From assembly GCA_006844585.1 (NCBI GenBank), contig SPJM01000342.1:26153-90152 (forward strand): a stretch of DNA of 64,000 bases, given 5' to 3'. The DNA is from Methylococcaceae bacterium. GTDB taxonomy: Bacteria > Pseudomonadota > Gammaproteobacteria > Methylococcales > Methylomonadaceae. Below the pieces are notes generated by a model, which worked only from the letters and a program-made list of their open reading frames with translations, was not told where the DNA came from and did no database searches. Shown in pieces: positions 17,219 to 27,659 of the stretch; the first letter of the stretch is position 1, and the number at the start of each line of letters is the position of its first letter. The translations under genes and the position numbers were made by a program.

Positions 17219-18526
17219 ATGTTTAATAGTTCAATTTCTCTGGAAACATTATTAGAAACTCATGAATTGCCTTTTGTTATTATTGATTCGACATTAACTG
17301 TCGTCGGGCTCAATTCCGCATGGGAAAAACAATTTTCAACCACTAAAAAAGAATTCATTGGTAAATCGTGTTGTGATGATGCGCCCAATTGTCGCCATCA
17401 TGAATTGTTTCAACATTTGGAAGCTTATGAAGTGATTGAGAAACTTGATCAACAAACACTCGCTAAAGTTAAGGGCTATCCTTTATTGGATAAAAGCGGT
17501 CAGGTGTATTTAGGAGAGTCAGTTTCTCAAATTATGCCGTTGAGCAAAACTGTAACCAATTCCAAAATGGTGGGTTCCAGTGAAACATTTAAACATTATT
17601 TTGCGAAATTGCAGCGCGCCGCCAAATCCAATGTGCCGGTGTTTTTTCTAGGAGAAACGGGAACCGGTAAAGAATTAGCTGCTGAATTTATTCATTCGCA
17701 TTCAAGTCGAGCGGATCACGAATTTGTGGTGGTGGATTGCACGGTTTTAAGTGAAGATTTGTTTGAAAGTGAATTGTTCGGTCATGAAAAGGGTTCGTTT
17801 TCAGGAGCGATCGGTTCAAAAAAGGGTTTGTTTGAAGTGGCTGATCAAGGCACGATTTTCCTGGATGAAGTCGGCGAATTGCCGATTTCCCAACAGCCTA
17901 AATTATTACGGGTTTTGGAAACCGGCCAATTTAGAAGGGTCGGCTCCACTAAGTCGATTTCGGTCGATGTGCGCGTGGTTTGCGCTACTCATAGAAATTT
18001 GGCCGATATGGTCAAACAAGGAATGTTCAGGGAAGATTTATATTATCGATTGACGGTTTTTCCAGTTCAAATACCGCCCTTGCGCGATAGAATGCAGGAT
18101 ATTATGGAATTAACGGATTTTATTTTGCACCAAATCGGCAGCCGTGAAGCTTGTGCTTATTCAATCAGTAAGGCTGCTTTGAAAAAGCTTTTAAAGCACA
18201 ATTGGCCGGGCAATATTCGAGAATTAAAAAACTGTTTACAGCTTGCTTGTAGTCTTTGTGAAAATAATATTGTTAACGAAGATGATATTACCTATATGCA
18301 GCATGAGCATTTACCCTTTACTTCAACAATTAGCGGTGTAATGCCCAATGCTGGAGTCGGGCGACCGGAGCATAAGGAAGATTCAAACCCTCTAGTGCAG
18401 ATGGAAATTGAGGTTATCAGGGGATTGTTGGAAAAATATAATGGAAATAGGAAATTAATCGCTGAAGAAATGAATGTCAGCGAAAGAACCCTATATCGTA
18501 AGTTGAAACGCTTTAATTTAAAATAG
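17219..18526 (+). CDS. PAS domain sigma-54-dependent transcriptional activator, Fis-type HTH
   Basis: The 435-residue protein has an N-terminal PAS-like domain (about 8-105) with a Cys/His cluster (C51, C52, C58, H60, H61). The AAA+ domain (about 115-345) has Walker A GETGTGKE (145-152) and Walker B GTIFLDE (211-217). A Fis-type helix-turn-helix ends the protein (about 398-435, NRKLIAEEMNVSERTLYRKL). The sigma-54 contact loop reads GSFSGA at 192-197 instead of GAFTGA, with conservative changes. There is no receiver domain, so the PAS domain is the likely signal input. The gene is followed 10 nt later by an HDOD gene. Confidence 0.92.
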   Translation: MFNSSISLETLLETHELPFVIIDSTLTVVGLNSAWEKQFSTTKKEFIGKSCCDDAPNCRHHELFQHLEAYEVIEKLDQQTLAKVKGYPLLDKSGQVYLGESVSQIMPLSKTVTNSKMVGSSETFKHYFAKLQRAAKSNVPVFFLGETGTGKELAAEFIHSHSSRADHEFVVVDCTVLSEDLFESELFGHEKGSFSGAIGSKKGLFEVADQGTIFLDEVGELPISQQPKLLRVLETGQFRRVGSTKSISVDVRVVCATHRNLADMVKQGMFREDLYYRLTVFPVQIPPLRDRMQDIMELTDFILHQIGSREACAYSISKAALKKLLKHNWPGNIRELKNCLQLACSLCENNIVNEDDITYMQHEHLPFTSTISGVMPNAGVGRPEHKEDSNPLVQMEIEVIRGLLEKYNGNRKLIAEEMNVSERTLYRKLKRFNLK

Positions 18527-18536
18527 ATCAGCAGCG

Positions 18537-19466
18537 ATGGAACACTCATTAACCAATTGGACCTACCAAACTATTGATGCCAAAAACGGCCAAATGGAGC
18601 CGCCGGTAGACTTGCGTGAGAAAATTGCCGGGATTAAGGGATTGCCGCCGTTACCGGGAATTGCGGCTAAAATTTTGAAATTAAGCAATGACCCTTCTGC
18701 TGACGGCGTTAAGCTGGCGAAAATCATTGAGTTGGACCCGCTTTTAACAACCCAGGTGATACGCTGGGCCAGTTCGGCGCTTTATGGTTATAAAGGTAAG
18801 ATTACTTCGGTTGAAGTGGCCATCAATCGCGTGTTGGGTTATCAGTTTGTGTTTAATTTAGCGCTGAGCTTATCGGTGCTAAAACCTTTAAAAGCGCCGA
18901 AAGAAGGCGCTATCGGCACAGCTGCTTTTTGGCGGCATGCGTTGGCGAGTACTCACTTAATGAAGCATTTAAATGATCGCTTGCCCGAGTCTTTGAAGAT
19001 TGAGAGTCAAACTGTTTTTTTTGTCGCTATTATGCACAATATCGGTTTGCCGTTATTAGGCGATCAGTTTATCAATGAGTTTAAAATTTTTAATAAAATC
19101 GCAGATGCCAATCCGAATTTAAGTCAGGTTAAATTAGAAAAATTTGTTTTCGGAGTGGATCATTGTGAGCTTGGCTGTTGGCTGTTAAGAAGTTGGGCTA
19201 TGCCTAAGTCAGTGATTGATGTGGTTTATCATCATCATAACCCGAATTACAAAGGCGATAATGTGGTGCTTAATCAATTGACTTATCTTAATGATATTTT
19301 GCTGGCCGGATTGGGAATCGGCGATGGGTTCGGGACTGAGGATTACCAGCAGACATTGGAGGTTTTGCAGTTAGAAGAGCTTGATTGTCAGCAAAGTCTG
19401 CAAAAAGTTTCCGATCAGCTGGAAGGCATCCAATCCTTAGTTAGTGTCTGTTTGTCAGGGAATTAA
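18537..19466 (+). CDS. HDOD domain signalling protein
   Basis: The 309-residue protein carries an HDOD domain (about 30-230) beginning KGLPPLPGIAAKILKLSNDP, with LLTTQVIRWASSALYG. HDOD domains resemble HD hydrolases but usually lack the catalytic dyad and act in signalling or scaffolding. No second output domain is visible. It lies 10 nt after the sigma-54 activator, which suggests a functional pair, perhaps in motility or c-di-GMP control (inference). Confidence 0.85.
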   Translation: MEHSLTNWTYQTIDAKNGQMEPPVDLREKIAGIKGLPPLPGIAAKILKLSNDPSADGVKLAKIIELDPLLTTQVIRWASSALYGYKGKITSVEVAINRVLGYQFVFNLALSLSVLKPLKAPKEGAIGTAAFWRHALASTHLMKHLNDRLPESLKIESQTVFFVAIMHNIGLPLLGDQFINEFKIFNKIADANPNLSQVKLEKFVFGVDHCELGCWLLRSWAMPKSVIDVVYHHHNPNYKGDNVVLNQLTYLNDILLAGLGIGDGFGTEDYQQTLEVLQLEELDCQQSLQKVSDQLEGIQSLVSVCLSGN

Positions 19467-19492
19467 GGCTAGACCTAATCTTTGAAATCATA

Positions 19493-19510
19493 AGCCGCCT
19501 GGTCGCGGCT
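19493..19510. terminator. Hairpin between convergent HDOD and JAMM genes
   Basis: AGCCGC / GCGGCT with a 6-nt loop lies 26 nt after the HDOD stop and 12 nt beyond the convergent JAMM stop. The stem is all-GC in the middle. The following T-tract is short (CTTTGTTAATTTTC). Confidence 0.4.
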
Positions 19511-19521
19511 AGTCATCTTTG

Positions 19522-19941
19522 TTAATTTTCAGTCATTTGTAAATTAATTTCCGTTACAGTTTGGTTTTTAATGCGAAAGCCGCGCATTTCCAATACGCCT
19601 TTAGTATTTAAAGAGATAATTAAATACAACGCCTCATCATAATTTGCCATTTGAATATCTGTTGCAGATGGCGTGGCGGGTGCGCTGGGGTGTGAATGAT
19701 AAATAGCGAAAAACTCTTCCCGGCTTTCGCGCATTTCCCTCATTGCGTTTATTTGTTGCTCCGGATCTAGCTCAAATCGAATCTCAGATTGTTCTGCAAT
19801 ATTGGCGATGGGGTAGCATTTCACGGGGATACCGTTATTGGCGCTGACTAATCCGCATATTTCATGATCAGGCGATTGTTGTGCTATATGTAATAATTGC
19901 GTGGCGAGTTTGCGGGGGATTTTTATGGTTGAGGTTTGCAT
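19522..19941 (-). CDS. JAMM/MPN domain zinc peptidase
   Basis: The 139-residue single-domain protein has the complete JAMM zinc motif: a glutamate near EICG and HSHPSAPATPSATD, giving HxHPx7SxxD. Bacterial homologues such as Mec/QbsD-type enzymes cleave ubiquitin-like sulfur carriers or release amino acids. It starts 1 nt after the prmC stop, at the end of the hemA-prfA-prmC operon. Many gammaproteobacteria carry a MoeB/ThiF-type E1 enzyme at this position. No E1 or sulfur carrier is visible in this window. Confidence 0.86.
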   Translation of the reverse strand: MQTSTIKIPRKLATQLLHIAQQSPDHEICGLVSANNGIPVKCYPIANIAEQSEIRFELDPEQQINAMREMRESREEFFAIYHSHPSAPATPSATDIQMANYDEALYLIISLNTKGVLEMRGFRIKNQTVTEINLQMTEN

Positions 19942-19942
19942 A

Positions 19943-20791
19943 TTAAGGATTCCAAATGGCTGTTGTCGCTCTAGGGTTGCCTGCTAAATCTTGGTGAGTT
20001 TCAATGTGTTGATATTGGTTTTTAAGTAATATTGACTGTACTGCGGACTGTTGCTCATAACCATGTTCGATTAACAAATGGCCGTTAGGTTTTAGAAAGT
20101 TGATGGCTTGTTCAGCAATGGCGTTAATGTCTTGCAAGCCGTTTTGGGCGGCTATTAACGCCAGGCGCGGTTCGTGAGCGACATCTCCGTTTATTAAATG
20201 CGGATCAGTTTCGGCAATATAGGGCGGATTGCTAATAATCATATCAAACGCCTGCGGCCGGATTTCACTGAACCAGTTTGATTTTAGCAGCTCGATATTG
20301 TTTGCGCCCAAGCGTTCAGCATTTTGTTGGGCAATGCTGAGGGCGGCGTCTGAAATATCGCTCGCCAACACCTTTAGCGTTTTTAATTCCAATGCCAAGG
20401 TGATTGCTATAATGCCGGCGCCGCATCCTAAGTCCAGAATTTTGGCGCTTTGATTCTGTTTTAATCGGGTAAGCGCCAGCTCAATTAAGAGTTCCGTATC
20501 CGGTCTAGGGATCAGTACTTGATCGGTAACCAAGAAATCACGGCTCCAGAATTCGCGGCTGCCTGTTAAATAAGCTATCGGTTTGCCTTGTCGGCGTTTT
20601 TTCAAAAGAGTTTGAAATTGATTCAGTTCTGCCTCTGTTAATTTTTTTTCAGGCCAGGCGCGTATATGGCTGCGCGGTTTTGCAATGCAATGACTCAGTA
20701 ATATTTCAGCATCCAATTGCGGCGAATCGGAGATTGCGGCTATTTGTTGAGAGGCTGATTGAATAACGCTTTGGAAGTCGAGATCAGTCAT
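19943..20791 (-). CDS. prmC: Peptide chain release factor N5-glutamine methyltransferase
   Basis: The 282-residue enzyme methylates the glutamine of the GGQ motif in release factors, using S-adenosylmethionine. It shows the SAM-binding [13 protein letters not shown] and the substrate-binding NPPYI motif. The helical N-terminal domain ends in RPDTELLIE, typical of PrmC. Its start overlaps the prfA stop by 8 bp, linking it to its substrate gene. Confidence 0.96.
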   Translation of the reverse strand: MTDLDFQSVIQSASQQIAAISDSPQLDAEILLSHCIAKPRSHIRAWPEKKLTEAELNQFQTLLKKRRQGKPIAYLTGSREFWSRDFLVTDQVLIPRPDTELLIELALTRLKQNQSAKILDLGCGAGIIAITLALELKTLKVLASDISDAALSIAQQNAERLGANNIELLKSNWFSEIRPQAFDMIISNPPYIAETDPHLINGDVAHEPRLALIAAQNGLQDINAIAEQAINFLKPNGHLLIEHGYEQQSAVQSILLKNQYQHIETHQDLAGNPRATTAIWNP

Positions 20792-21869
20792 TGCTTAATT
20801 GCGTCAATAATTCAGCTTGATGTTCATGTATTAATGGCTGAATAACATGTTCCAGGCCGCCTTGCATAATTTCTTCCAATTTGTATAAAGTCAGATTGAT
20901 GCGGTGGTCGGTCATTCGGCCTTGCGGATAATTATAAGTGCGTATGCGTTCTGAGCGGTCGCCGCTGCCGACTTGTAATTTACGATTTTCAGCCTGTTCA
21001 GCGCTTTGTTTTTCTTGTTCGGCGCTGAGCAGTCTGGATTGCAGTAAGGACATGGCGCGCGCCCGGTTTTTGTGTTGTGAACGTTCATCTTGACATTCGA
21101 CTACTACGCCGGTGGGCAGGTGAGTAATGCGTATCGCCGAGTCGGTTTTGTTGACATGCTGTCCGCCTGCGCCGGAAGCGCGGAAGGTGTCTACCCGTAA
21201 ATCGGCCGGGTTGATTTCGATTTCATCAACGTTGTCGACTTCCGGCATAACAGCGACAGTGCAAGCTGAAGTGTGTACTCTTCCCTGCGATTCGGTTTCA
21301 GGCACTCTTTGTACTCTATGGGCGCCGGATTCGAATTTCAGTTGGGAATAAACGCTTTGTCCGCTGACCCGCATAATGATTTCTTTGTAGCCGCCGTGAT
21401 CGCCTCGGTTTTCATTGATCAGTTCGATATTCCAGCCTCGGTTTTCCGCATAACGCTGATACATTTTCGCCAGGTCGCCGGAAAAAATTGCCGCTTCGTC
21501 GCCGCCGGTTCCGGCGCGAATTTCCAGGAAAATATTATGATTATCGTTGGGGTCTTTAGGGAGCAATAATATTTGTAATTCCTGCTCTAAAGTGTGCTTT
21601 TGTTGCTCGGCTATTTCGATTTCTTCCTTTGCCATCTCTCTTAGGTCGGCATCGCTGTCCTTAGCCATTTCTTGCGCTGACTCAAGATTGCTTTCATTAT
21701 CCAAATATTGTTTATAGGCGTCGATAACCGGCTCTAGTTGCGCATATTCCTGGCTTAAGCTGCGGAATTTATTCTGCTCGTTTTGGGTTTCGGGTTGCGA
21801 CAACAAGGCGGCGATTTCTTCAAAGCGGTCGCCAAGATTATCTAATTTAAGACGTATTGATGATTTCAT
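20784..21869 (-). CDS. prfA: Peptide chain release factor 1
   Basis: The 361-residue class I release factor recognises UAA and UAG. It contains the catalytic GGQ in [18 protein letters not shown] and the domain containing [20 protein letters not shown]. Length matches E. coli RF1. It follows hemA by 2 nt and overlaps prmC, an arrangement conserved in Gammaproteobacteria. Confidence 0.97.
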   Translation of the reverse strand: MKSSIRLKLDNLGDRFEEIAALLSQPETQNEQNKFRSLSQEYAQLEPVIDAYKQYLDNESNLESAQEMAKDSDADLREMAKEEIEIAEQQKHTLEQELQILLLPKDPNDNHNIFLEIRAGTGGDEAAIFSGDLAKMYQRYAENRGWNIELINENRGDHGGYKEIIMRVSGQSVYSQLKFESGAHRVQRVPETESQGRVHTSACTVAVMPEVDNVDEIEINPADLRVDTFRASGAGGQHVNKTDSAIRITHLPTGVVVECQDERSQHKNRARAMSLLQSRLLSAEQEKQSAEQAENRKLQVGSGDRSERIRTYNYPQGRMTDHRINLTLYKLEEIMQGGLEHVIQPLIHEHQAELLTQLSND

Positions 21870-21871
21870 GA

Positions 21872-23119
21872 TTATAATTTGAATAATTCCCGAGCGCCGG
21901 CGATGATGTCGTGACGCTCATTAGCGCCGGCTTCTCGAAGTTGTGCGCTGGGGGTGTGGATTAATTTGTTGGTTAAAGTGTGAGCCAGACGTTTGACGAC
22001 CTCTTCGCTGTCAGCATCGTTTTTGAGTTGGCTAAGCGCTTTGTTCAAGGCTTCATCGCGAATTTGTTCGGCTTGGGCGCGGTAATCCCTAATTGTCGTT
22101 AACGCGCCTTGAGCGCGCAGCCAGGACAGGAAGTGTTCTACCTCGGTATCGATGATCTCTTCGGCTTGTTCGGCGGCGCGTTGACGTGAAGCAATATTTT
22201 CATTAATAGTGTTTTGTAAATCATCAACCGTATACAGATAGATGTCCGGCAAATCCCCGGCTTCGCTTTCTATATCTCTGGGTACGGCTAGATCAACCAT
22301 GAAAATCGGTTTATGCTTGCGGGTTTTAATGGCGCTTTCCAGCATACCTTTACCCAAAATCGGCAGTTGGCTGGCCGTCGAAGAAACAACAATATCGGCT
22401 TCCGCTAAATGAGACGGAAGTTCAGATAGGGCAATCGCGTAGCCGTTAAATTGGCTGGCTAATGTGTGCGCTTTATCGTAAGTGCGGTTAGCGATGATAA
22501 TTCGACCTACGCCATGTTGGGATAGATGTCGGGCGGTGAGTTCAATGGTTTCGCCGGCGCCGATTAACAATGCGGTTTGTTCGCTGAGTTTATTAAAAAT
22601 TTGTTGCGCCAGTTGCACGGCTGCAAAAGCGACTGATACCGGGCTGGAGCCGATGGCGGTATCGCTGCGGACTTTCTTGGCGGCGGAAAAAGTGTGTTGA
22701 AACAGTTTGCCGAGATTTTTACCCAAGGTCCCTGCTTCGGAGGCGGCTTGGTAGGCGGTTTTCATTTGGCCTAAAATTTGCGGCTCGCCTAGCACCATCG
22801 AATCAAGTCCGCAGGCGACCCTGAACATATGGCGGATGGAATGACTATCCTTATGGGTGTAGAGATAAGGCGTAAAGTCTTTAGGCGCTAAGCTTTTATC
22901 ATCAGCTATCCATTCAATTAATTTATTTGGATTGTCGGCGGATGTGTGATAATAAAACTCCGTTCTGTTGCAGGTTGATAAGATTGCCGCTTCAGTAATG
23001 TCTCTAGTCGTGTGCAGGCTTTCCAATGATGTTTTGAGCATTTCAGCCGGATAGGCTAATTGTTCGCGGATGGAGACGGGCGCTGTATTGTAATTGATAC
23101 CTAAAGCAATATATGTCAT
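21872..23119 (-). CDS. hemA: Glutamyl-tRNA reductase
   Basis: The 415-residue enzyme reduces glutamyl-tRNA to glutamate-1-semialdehyde in the C5 pathway of tetrapyrrole synthesis. The catalytic cysteine lies in STCNRTEFY, followed by [15 protein letters not shown] and the NADPH-binding [20 protein letters not shown] at 23119 is preferred to the in-frame TTG just before it. It heads the hemA-prfA-prmC-JAMM operon and diverges from the TPR lipoprotein gene. Confidence 0.97.
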   Translation of the reverse strand: MTYIALGINYNTAPVSIREQLAYPAEMLKTSLESLHTTRDITEAAILSTCNRTEFYYHTSADNPNKLIEWIADDKSLAPKDFTPYLYTHKDSHSIRHMFRVACGLDSMVLGEPQILGQMKTAYQAASEAGTLGKNLGKLFQHTFSAAKKVRSDTAIGSSPVSVAFAAVQLAQQIFNKLSEQTALLIGAGETIELTARHLSQHGVGRIIIANRTYDKAHTLASQFNGYAIALSELPSHLAEADIVVSSTASQLPILGKGMLESAIKTRKHKPIFMVDLAVPRDIESEAGDLPDIYLYTVDDLQNTINENIASRQRAAEQAEEIIDTEVEHFLSWLRAQGALTTIRDYRAQAEQIRDEALNKALSQLKNDADSEEVVKRLAHTLTNKLIHTPSAQLREAGANERHDIIAGARELFKL

Positions 23120-23356
23120 CAATTGCGCAATAAAAAGTATAATAAAACCCTATATTGTAAGTAAAACAGTGGTTTTGTCCAAATAGAAAAATTTTTAACT
23201 GAACCTGCGGCGATTTTTGCTACTCTATAGCAAAGATTGTTTATGTTAATCTGCTGGCTCTTGATGGTTAAGTTTTTTTGTGCGGGAGAGTCCTAAGTCT
23301 AAATGCCGAATAAGGCGAACAAGTTCATTGTTTTCGAGTACAGGAAATTGATATTA

Positions 23357-25099
23357 ATGAAAAGATGGTTAGAAATCGCATTGGTTTTGGCGTTGACGGG
23401 GTGCAGCAGCGCACCACAAATAAAAACCGATAATCAAACGGTTAAAGCGGCGGAAAAGTTGGATGTTCCAGTGCTTGCTGAAGAGTCTTTAGACCATATT
23501 GATAGTTCGATTGAGCCGGCCGTATTGTATTTGTTAATGGCCGCCGAATTAGCCGGTCAGCGGAATCAATATGGGCTGGCTCTCGATGGATATCTACAAG
23601 CGGCCCGGAAAGTGGATGATCCGAGAGTCGCCAAACGCGCCGCGCAAATCGGCATGTTTATTAAAGACCAGAAAAAAACCCAGGAAGCAGTCGAGATATG
23701 GTTGAAATATGAGCCTGAAAACTTGACGGCCCGGAAAATCGCCACCTTGAACGCCCTGAGAAGCGCAGAACGCGGGGAAGCGGTTCAACATCTGAGCGCG
23801 GCGATGGAGCTGGATCCGGCTGGTTTTGAATCTACTCTGGTGGAAATGGGTCGGCTGATGGAAAAGGACGGCAAATATGATTTTGTTTTTGATGTTTTGG
23901 AAGATTTGTCGGCTAAGCATCCCGATCAAGCGGTGATCTTTTTTGTGCAATCAGTGTTTGCCGCTAAGCAGCAAAAAACTCAATTGGCGATGCAGAAAAT
24001 TGAAGCGGCGTTGGCGATCCAACCGGAATGGCGCAAAGCCTTGGTCTATCAAGTGCAGTTAGCCGGTCGGGACGGTGATTTCGATTTGGCTTTGAAGAGT
24101 TTGGATAAGGCTCAGTCTTTGAAGCCGGATGATCAGCAGCTGCTTAAAATGAAAGCGCAATTGATGGTTGACGCCAAACGTTACCCTGAAGCGGAAAGCT
24201 TATATCAACAGTTTTATGATAAAAACCCGGAAGATGTCGAAAGTCAATTCGCCATCGCCTTATTGCAGTTGCAGCAAAAAAAGATAGATCAGGCGGAAAA
24301 GTCGTTTAAAGCGCTGTTGACGAATAGCCAATGGAAAAACCGAGCCAGCTTTTATTTGGGTCGTATCGCATTCGATAACAAGAATTATGATCAGGCTTTG
24401 GTTTGGTTTGATAAAGTGACCAGTGGAGGGTTTGCTTTTGATTCGGCGGCTTCTGCGGTATCGGTTTTGCTTAATCAGAAAAAGTTTGATGAAGCGGCGG
24501 CTAGAATTGATGAAATGGAACTAAAATATCCGGATAAAACCGTCAAAGTTTTGCGCCTGAAAGCGGAAATGTTCAACGAAAGTAAGGGTTATCAAAAAGC
24601 TTTTGATATCTTGACCGAAGCGTTGCATATTGAGCCGGAAAATAGGGATTTGTTATATATCAGGGCGCTGGTCGCCGAGGAATTGGATCGGCTGGATGTT
24701 TTGGAAAATGATCTTAAGAAAATTCTATCGAAAAAGCCCAATGACGCCGCCGCGCTCAATGCCTTAGGGTATACCCTGGTGGATAGAACTGATCGTTATA
24801 GCGAAGCGGAAAGCTATTTGTTGAAAGCGCTGGAATTGGAGCCGGATGAACCGGTTATTATTGATAGCTATGGCTGGTTACAATATAAGCGCGGGAATTT
24901 GATGGAGGCGATTCAGTATTTGCGTCAAGCGTTTAATGCGCAAGCGGAAAACGAAATAGCCGCGCATTTGGCGGAAGTGTTGTGGGTTTCCGGGAACAAA
25001 AAAGAGGCTCTGAAGGTTTTTGACCAAGCTATTTTAAAGTCGCCGGAAGATGAGTATTTGCTGGATTTTAAAGAACGTTTTTTGAATCAGGCTGAATGA
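23357..25099 (+). CDS. TPR repeat lipoprotein
   Basis: The frame is open from 23303, but ATG 23357 gives MKRWLEIALVLALTGCSSAP, a lipoprotein signal with an LTGC lipobox. The 580-residue product therefore sits in the envelope. The rest is tetratricopeptide repeats, such as NALGYTLVDRTDRYSEAESYL and YGWLQYKRGNLMEAIQYL near the C-terminus. The arrangement of a TPR protein immediately before lolB and ispE is common in Gammaproteobacteria. The partner proteins are unknown. It overlaps lolB by 4 bp. Confidence 0.88.
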   Translation: MKRWLEIALVLALTGCSSAPQIKTDNQTVKAAEKLDVPVLAEESLDHIDSSIEPAVLYLLMAAELAGQRNQYGLALDGYLQAARKVDDPRVAKRAAQIGMFIKDQKKTQEAVEIWLKYEPENLTARKIATLNALRSAERGEAVQHLSAAMELDPAGFESTLVEMGRLMEKDGKYDFVFDVLEDLSAKHPDQAVIFFVQSVFAAKQQKTQLAMQKIEAALAIQPEWRKALVYQVQLAGRDGDFDLALKSLDKAQSLKPDDQQLLKMKAQLMVDAKRYPEAESLYQQFYDKNPEDVESQFAIALLQLQQKKIDQAEKSFKALLTNSQWKNRASFYLGRIAFDNKNYDQALVWFDKVTSGGFAFDSAASAVSVLLNQKKFDEAAARIDEMELKYPDKTVKVLRLKAEMFNESKGYQKAFDILTEALHIEPENRDLLYIRALVAEELDRLDVLENDLKKILSKKPNDAAALNALGYTLVDRTDRYSEAESYLLKALELEPDEPVIIDSYGWLQYKRGNLMEAIQYLRQAFNAQAENEIAAHLAEVLWVSGNKKEALKVFDQAILKSPEDEYLLDFKERFLNQAE

Positions 25100-25668
25100 G
25101 GCGTTGGTTAATCATAAGCCTGTTCGTGGTGTTGATGGCCGGGTGTGCGGCTAAATCGCCGGAATCGTTGACTCCTCGCTTTCAGCTATTGGATATCGGC
25201 GAGTTGGGATTAGAGGGTAAAAGTTGGCGCTTGAGTGGGCGGCTAGCTGTTAAAGGCGTCGATAATGGATTTTCTGCGTCTATACAATGGGAGCATGGCC
25301 CGATAGAGGATGTGATTGAGTTGTCCGGCCCATTCGGTCAGGGCGGCGTGGTGATCACCTTGATGGAGAATCGGGTTGTTGTTGATGATGGTGACAAGCC
25401 GACAATTTATACGGGAAATGCTCAGGATGTTTTTTTTCGACATTTTGCCGTTGATATGCCGCTGAATGCTTTACAATATTGGGTTTTAGGCGGGGCAGTT
25501 CCCGGACCATCATATCGTTTGCAGGAACAGGGCTTTGAACAATTAAACTGGTCGTTGGTTTATCAGCGTATGCAAACCTATCGCGAACTGCTGTTGCCCG
25601 AAAAAATAAAAATGAAAAATGAAAAAACGACGATTAAGTTGGTAATTGACGAATGGCGAATAATGTAA
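25096..25668 (+). CDS. lolB: Outer-membrane lipoprotein receptor LolB
   Basis: The 190-residue lipoprotein has signal MRRWLIISLFVVLMAGC. The mature part has the LolB pattern WRLSGRLAVKG, SIQWEH and the late PGPSYRL...GFEQLNWSLVYQ. LolB receives lipoproteins from LolA and inserts them into the outer membrane. It overlaps the TPR gene by 4 bp (ATGA) and ispE by 16 bp, in the classical lolB-ispE-prs order. Confidence 0.92.
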   Translation: MRRWLIISLFVVLMAGCAAKSPESLTPRFQLLDIGELGLEGKSWRLSGRLAVKGVDNGFSASIQWEHGPIEDVIELSGPFGQGGVVITLMENRVVVDDGDKPTIYTGNAQDVFFRHFAVDMPLNALQYWVLGGAVPGPSYRLQEQGFEQLNWSLVYQRMQTYRELLLPEKIKMKNEKTTIKLVIDEWRIM

Positions 25669-26534
25669 AGGATAATGATATTCGGGCGTGGGGCTGGGAA
25701 AAGCGTTGGCCTGCACCCGCCAAAATAAATTTAATGCTGAGAATCACCGGGAGGCTTGAGAGCGGTTATCATAGTCTGCAGACAGTTTTTCAGATGACGG
25801 ATTTGTGTGACTGGATACGGTTTTATCCGTTGACTGAAGATAAAGTTTGTTTGAAACACATGATTCCCGGAGTTGCCGAAAATGATGATTTGACGGTGAG
25901 GGCGGCCCGCTTGTTAAAGCAGCATAGCGGATATAAATCTGGTGTGATGATTGAAATAGACAAGCATTTGCCGATGGGTGGCGGATTGGGTGGCGGTAGT
26001 TCCGACGCCGCGACTACCCTGGTCGTATTAAATCAATTATGGGGTTTAGGTCTAAGCAAGCCAGTGTTGATGGATTTGGGGCTGCAATTGGGCGCGGACG
26101 TGCCTGTATTTGTTTTTGGCGGGGCTGCTTGGGGTGAAGGCGTAGGCGAAGAGCTGCAGGAAATTGCGCTTGATGAAAAATGGCTTGTTATTATTAAACC
26201 GGATGTTCATGTGGATACCGGTGAAGTTTTTTCAAATAAAGATTTGACAAGAGATAGTAAATGCATCACAATAGCCGACTTTCTTGCAGGGGATGAGCGG
26301 AATGATTGCTTAGATGTTGTCTGCGAGAAGTATCAGTCAATTAAGGATGCAATGCGGGCGTTGTCAGATTATGCCCCTGCCAAGTTGACCGGAACCGGCG
26401 CCTGTGTATTTGCACAGTTTGGTTCTGAGCGGCAAGCGCACAATGCGTATCTTAAATTAAGCGCTGATTGGCGAGTTTATTTGGCAAAAGGGCTGAATAA
26501 ATCACCTTTATATCAGCAGCTTGAATCAGACTGA
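25653..26534 (+). CDS. ispE: 4-diphosphocytidyl-2-C-methyl-D-erythritol kinase
   Basis: The 293-residue GHMP kinase of the non-mevalonate isoprenoid pathway has PAPAKINLMLRITGR at the N-terminus. It also has the ATP-binding PMGGGLGGGSSDAATTL and the C-terminal KLTGTGACVFA. The reaction phosphorylates CDP-methylerythritol. The tRNA-Gln gene follows 11 nt after the stop. Confidence 0.96.
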   Translation: MANNVKDNDIRAWGWEKRWPAPAKINLMLRITGRLESGYHSLQTVFQMTDLCDWIRFYPLTEDKVCLKHMIPGVAENDDLTVRAARLLKQHSGYKSGVMIEIDKHLPMGGGLGGGSSDAATTLVVLNQLWGLGLSKPVLMDLGLQLGADVPVFVFGGAAWGEGVGEELQEIALDEKWLVIIKPDVHVDTGEVFSNKDLTRDSKCITIADFLAGDERNDCLDVVCEKYQSIKDAMRALSDYAPAKLTGTGACVFAQFGSERQAHNAYLKLSADWRVYLAKGLNKSPLYQQLESD

Positions 26535-26545
26535 ATTCATATTAT

Positions 26546-26620
26546 TGGGCTGTCGCCAAGCGGTAAGGCACGGGGTTTTGATCTCCGCATACCCAGGTTC
26601 GAATCCTGGCAGCCCAGCCA
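26546..26620 (+). tRNA. tRNA-Gln (anticodon TTG)
   Basis: The 75-nt cloverleaf has acceptor arms TGGGCTG (26546-26552) and CAGCCCA (26610-26616), discriminator G and an encoded CCA. The anticodon loop is TTTTGAT with anticodon TTG. The T arm is CCAGGTTCGAATCCTGG. Position between ispE and prs is the conserved place for this tRNA in Gammaproteobacteria. Confidence 0.97.
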
Positions 26621-26661
26621 TTATCTCCATATAAAAAAATCTCTTTAGGGGTGCTTGATAG

Positions 26662-27615
26662 ATGAGTGATGCCTCGATGATGGTGTTTTCGGGTAATGCC
26701 AATATGGCCTTGTCTGAAGGTGTTGTTCGAAAATTGAATATGCGGCTTGGGATGGCTACGGTTGGGAGGTTTAGCGATGGGGAGATTGTCGTTGAGATCG
26801 AAGAGAATGTGCGTGGGCGTGACGTTTTTGTTATCCAGCCTACCTGCTCGCCGACAAATGAAAATTTAATGGAATTGCTGGTGTTGATCGATGCGTTAAA
26901 ACGCGCCTCGGCAGCACGAATAACAGCGGTGATGCCGTATTACGGCTACGCCAGACAAGATAGACGTTCGCGTTCCGCCAGAGTGCCGATAACGGCGCGT
27001 TTGGTAGCGGATATGATTAGCAATGCGGGTGCTGACAGGGTTTTGACTGTTGATTTGCATGCGGATCAGATACAAGGTTTTTTCTCTATACCGGTTGATA
27101 ATGTTTATGCTTCGCCAATTTTGTTAGGCGATGTGTGGCGGCAGAAATATGACAACTTGATGGTTGTCTCGCCGGATGTGGGTGGCGTGGTAAGGGCAAG
27201 GGCTTTAGCCAAGCGTCTGGATGATGCGGATTTGGCGATTATTGATAAGCGTAGACCGAAGGCGAATGTGTCTGAGATAATGCATTTAATCGGCGATGTC
27301 GAAGGCCGCACCTGTGTGATGGTCGATGATTTGGTTGATACCGCAGGCACTTTATGCAATGCCGCCGGGGCGCTAAAACAGAAAGGCGCTGTTAAAGTGG
27401 TGGCATATTGTACGCATGCTGTTTTGTCAGGCGCTGCAGCCGAGAATGTATCAAATTCTGTGCTGGATGAATTGGTGGTGACGGATACCATACCACTGAC
27501 TGGTGATTTGAAAAAAATAAGTAAAATAAGGCAGTTGAGCGTAGCTGAAATGTTGGCGGAAACGATTCGTAGAATTGCGTCCAGCGAGTCGGTCAGTTCG
27601 CTTTATGTGGATTAG
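26662..27615 (+). CDS. prs: Ribose-phosphate pyrophosphokinase
   Basis: The 317-residue enzyme makes PRPP from ribose 5-phosphate and ATP. It has [20 protein letters not shown], the ATP loop [10 protein letters not shown] and the PRPP-binding motif [17 protein letters not shown] supplies purC, purB, guaB and guaA products elsewhere in the window. It is followed by rplY after 44 nt. Confidence 0.97.
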   Translation: MSDASMMVFSGNANMALSEGVVRKLNMRLGMATVGRFSDGEIVVEIEENVRGRDVFVIQPTCSPTNENLMELLVLIDALKRASAARITAVMPYYGYARQDRRSRSARVPITARLVADMISNAGADRVLTVDLHADQIQGFFSIPVDNVYASPILLGDVWRQKYDNLMVVSPDVGGVVRARALAKRLDDADLAIIDKRRPKANVSEIMHLIGDVEGRTCVMVDDLVDTAGTLCNAAGALKQKGAVKVVAYCTHAVLSGAAAENVSNSVLDELVVTDTIPLTGDLKKISKIRQLSVAEMLAETIRRIASSESVSSLYVD

Positions 27616-27659
27616 TTAATTAGAGTAAAGCTTGTTTGAGTGGGCTTTGGAGATTTTAA

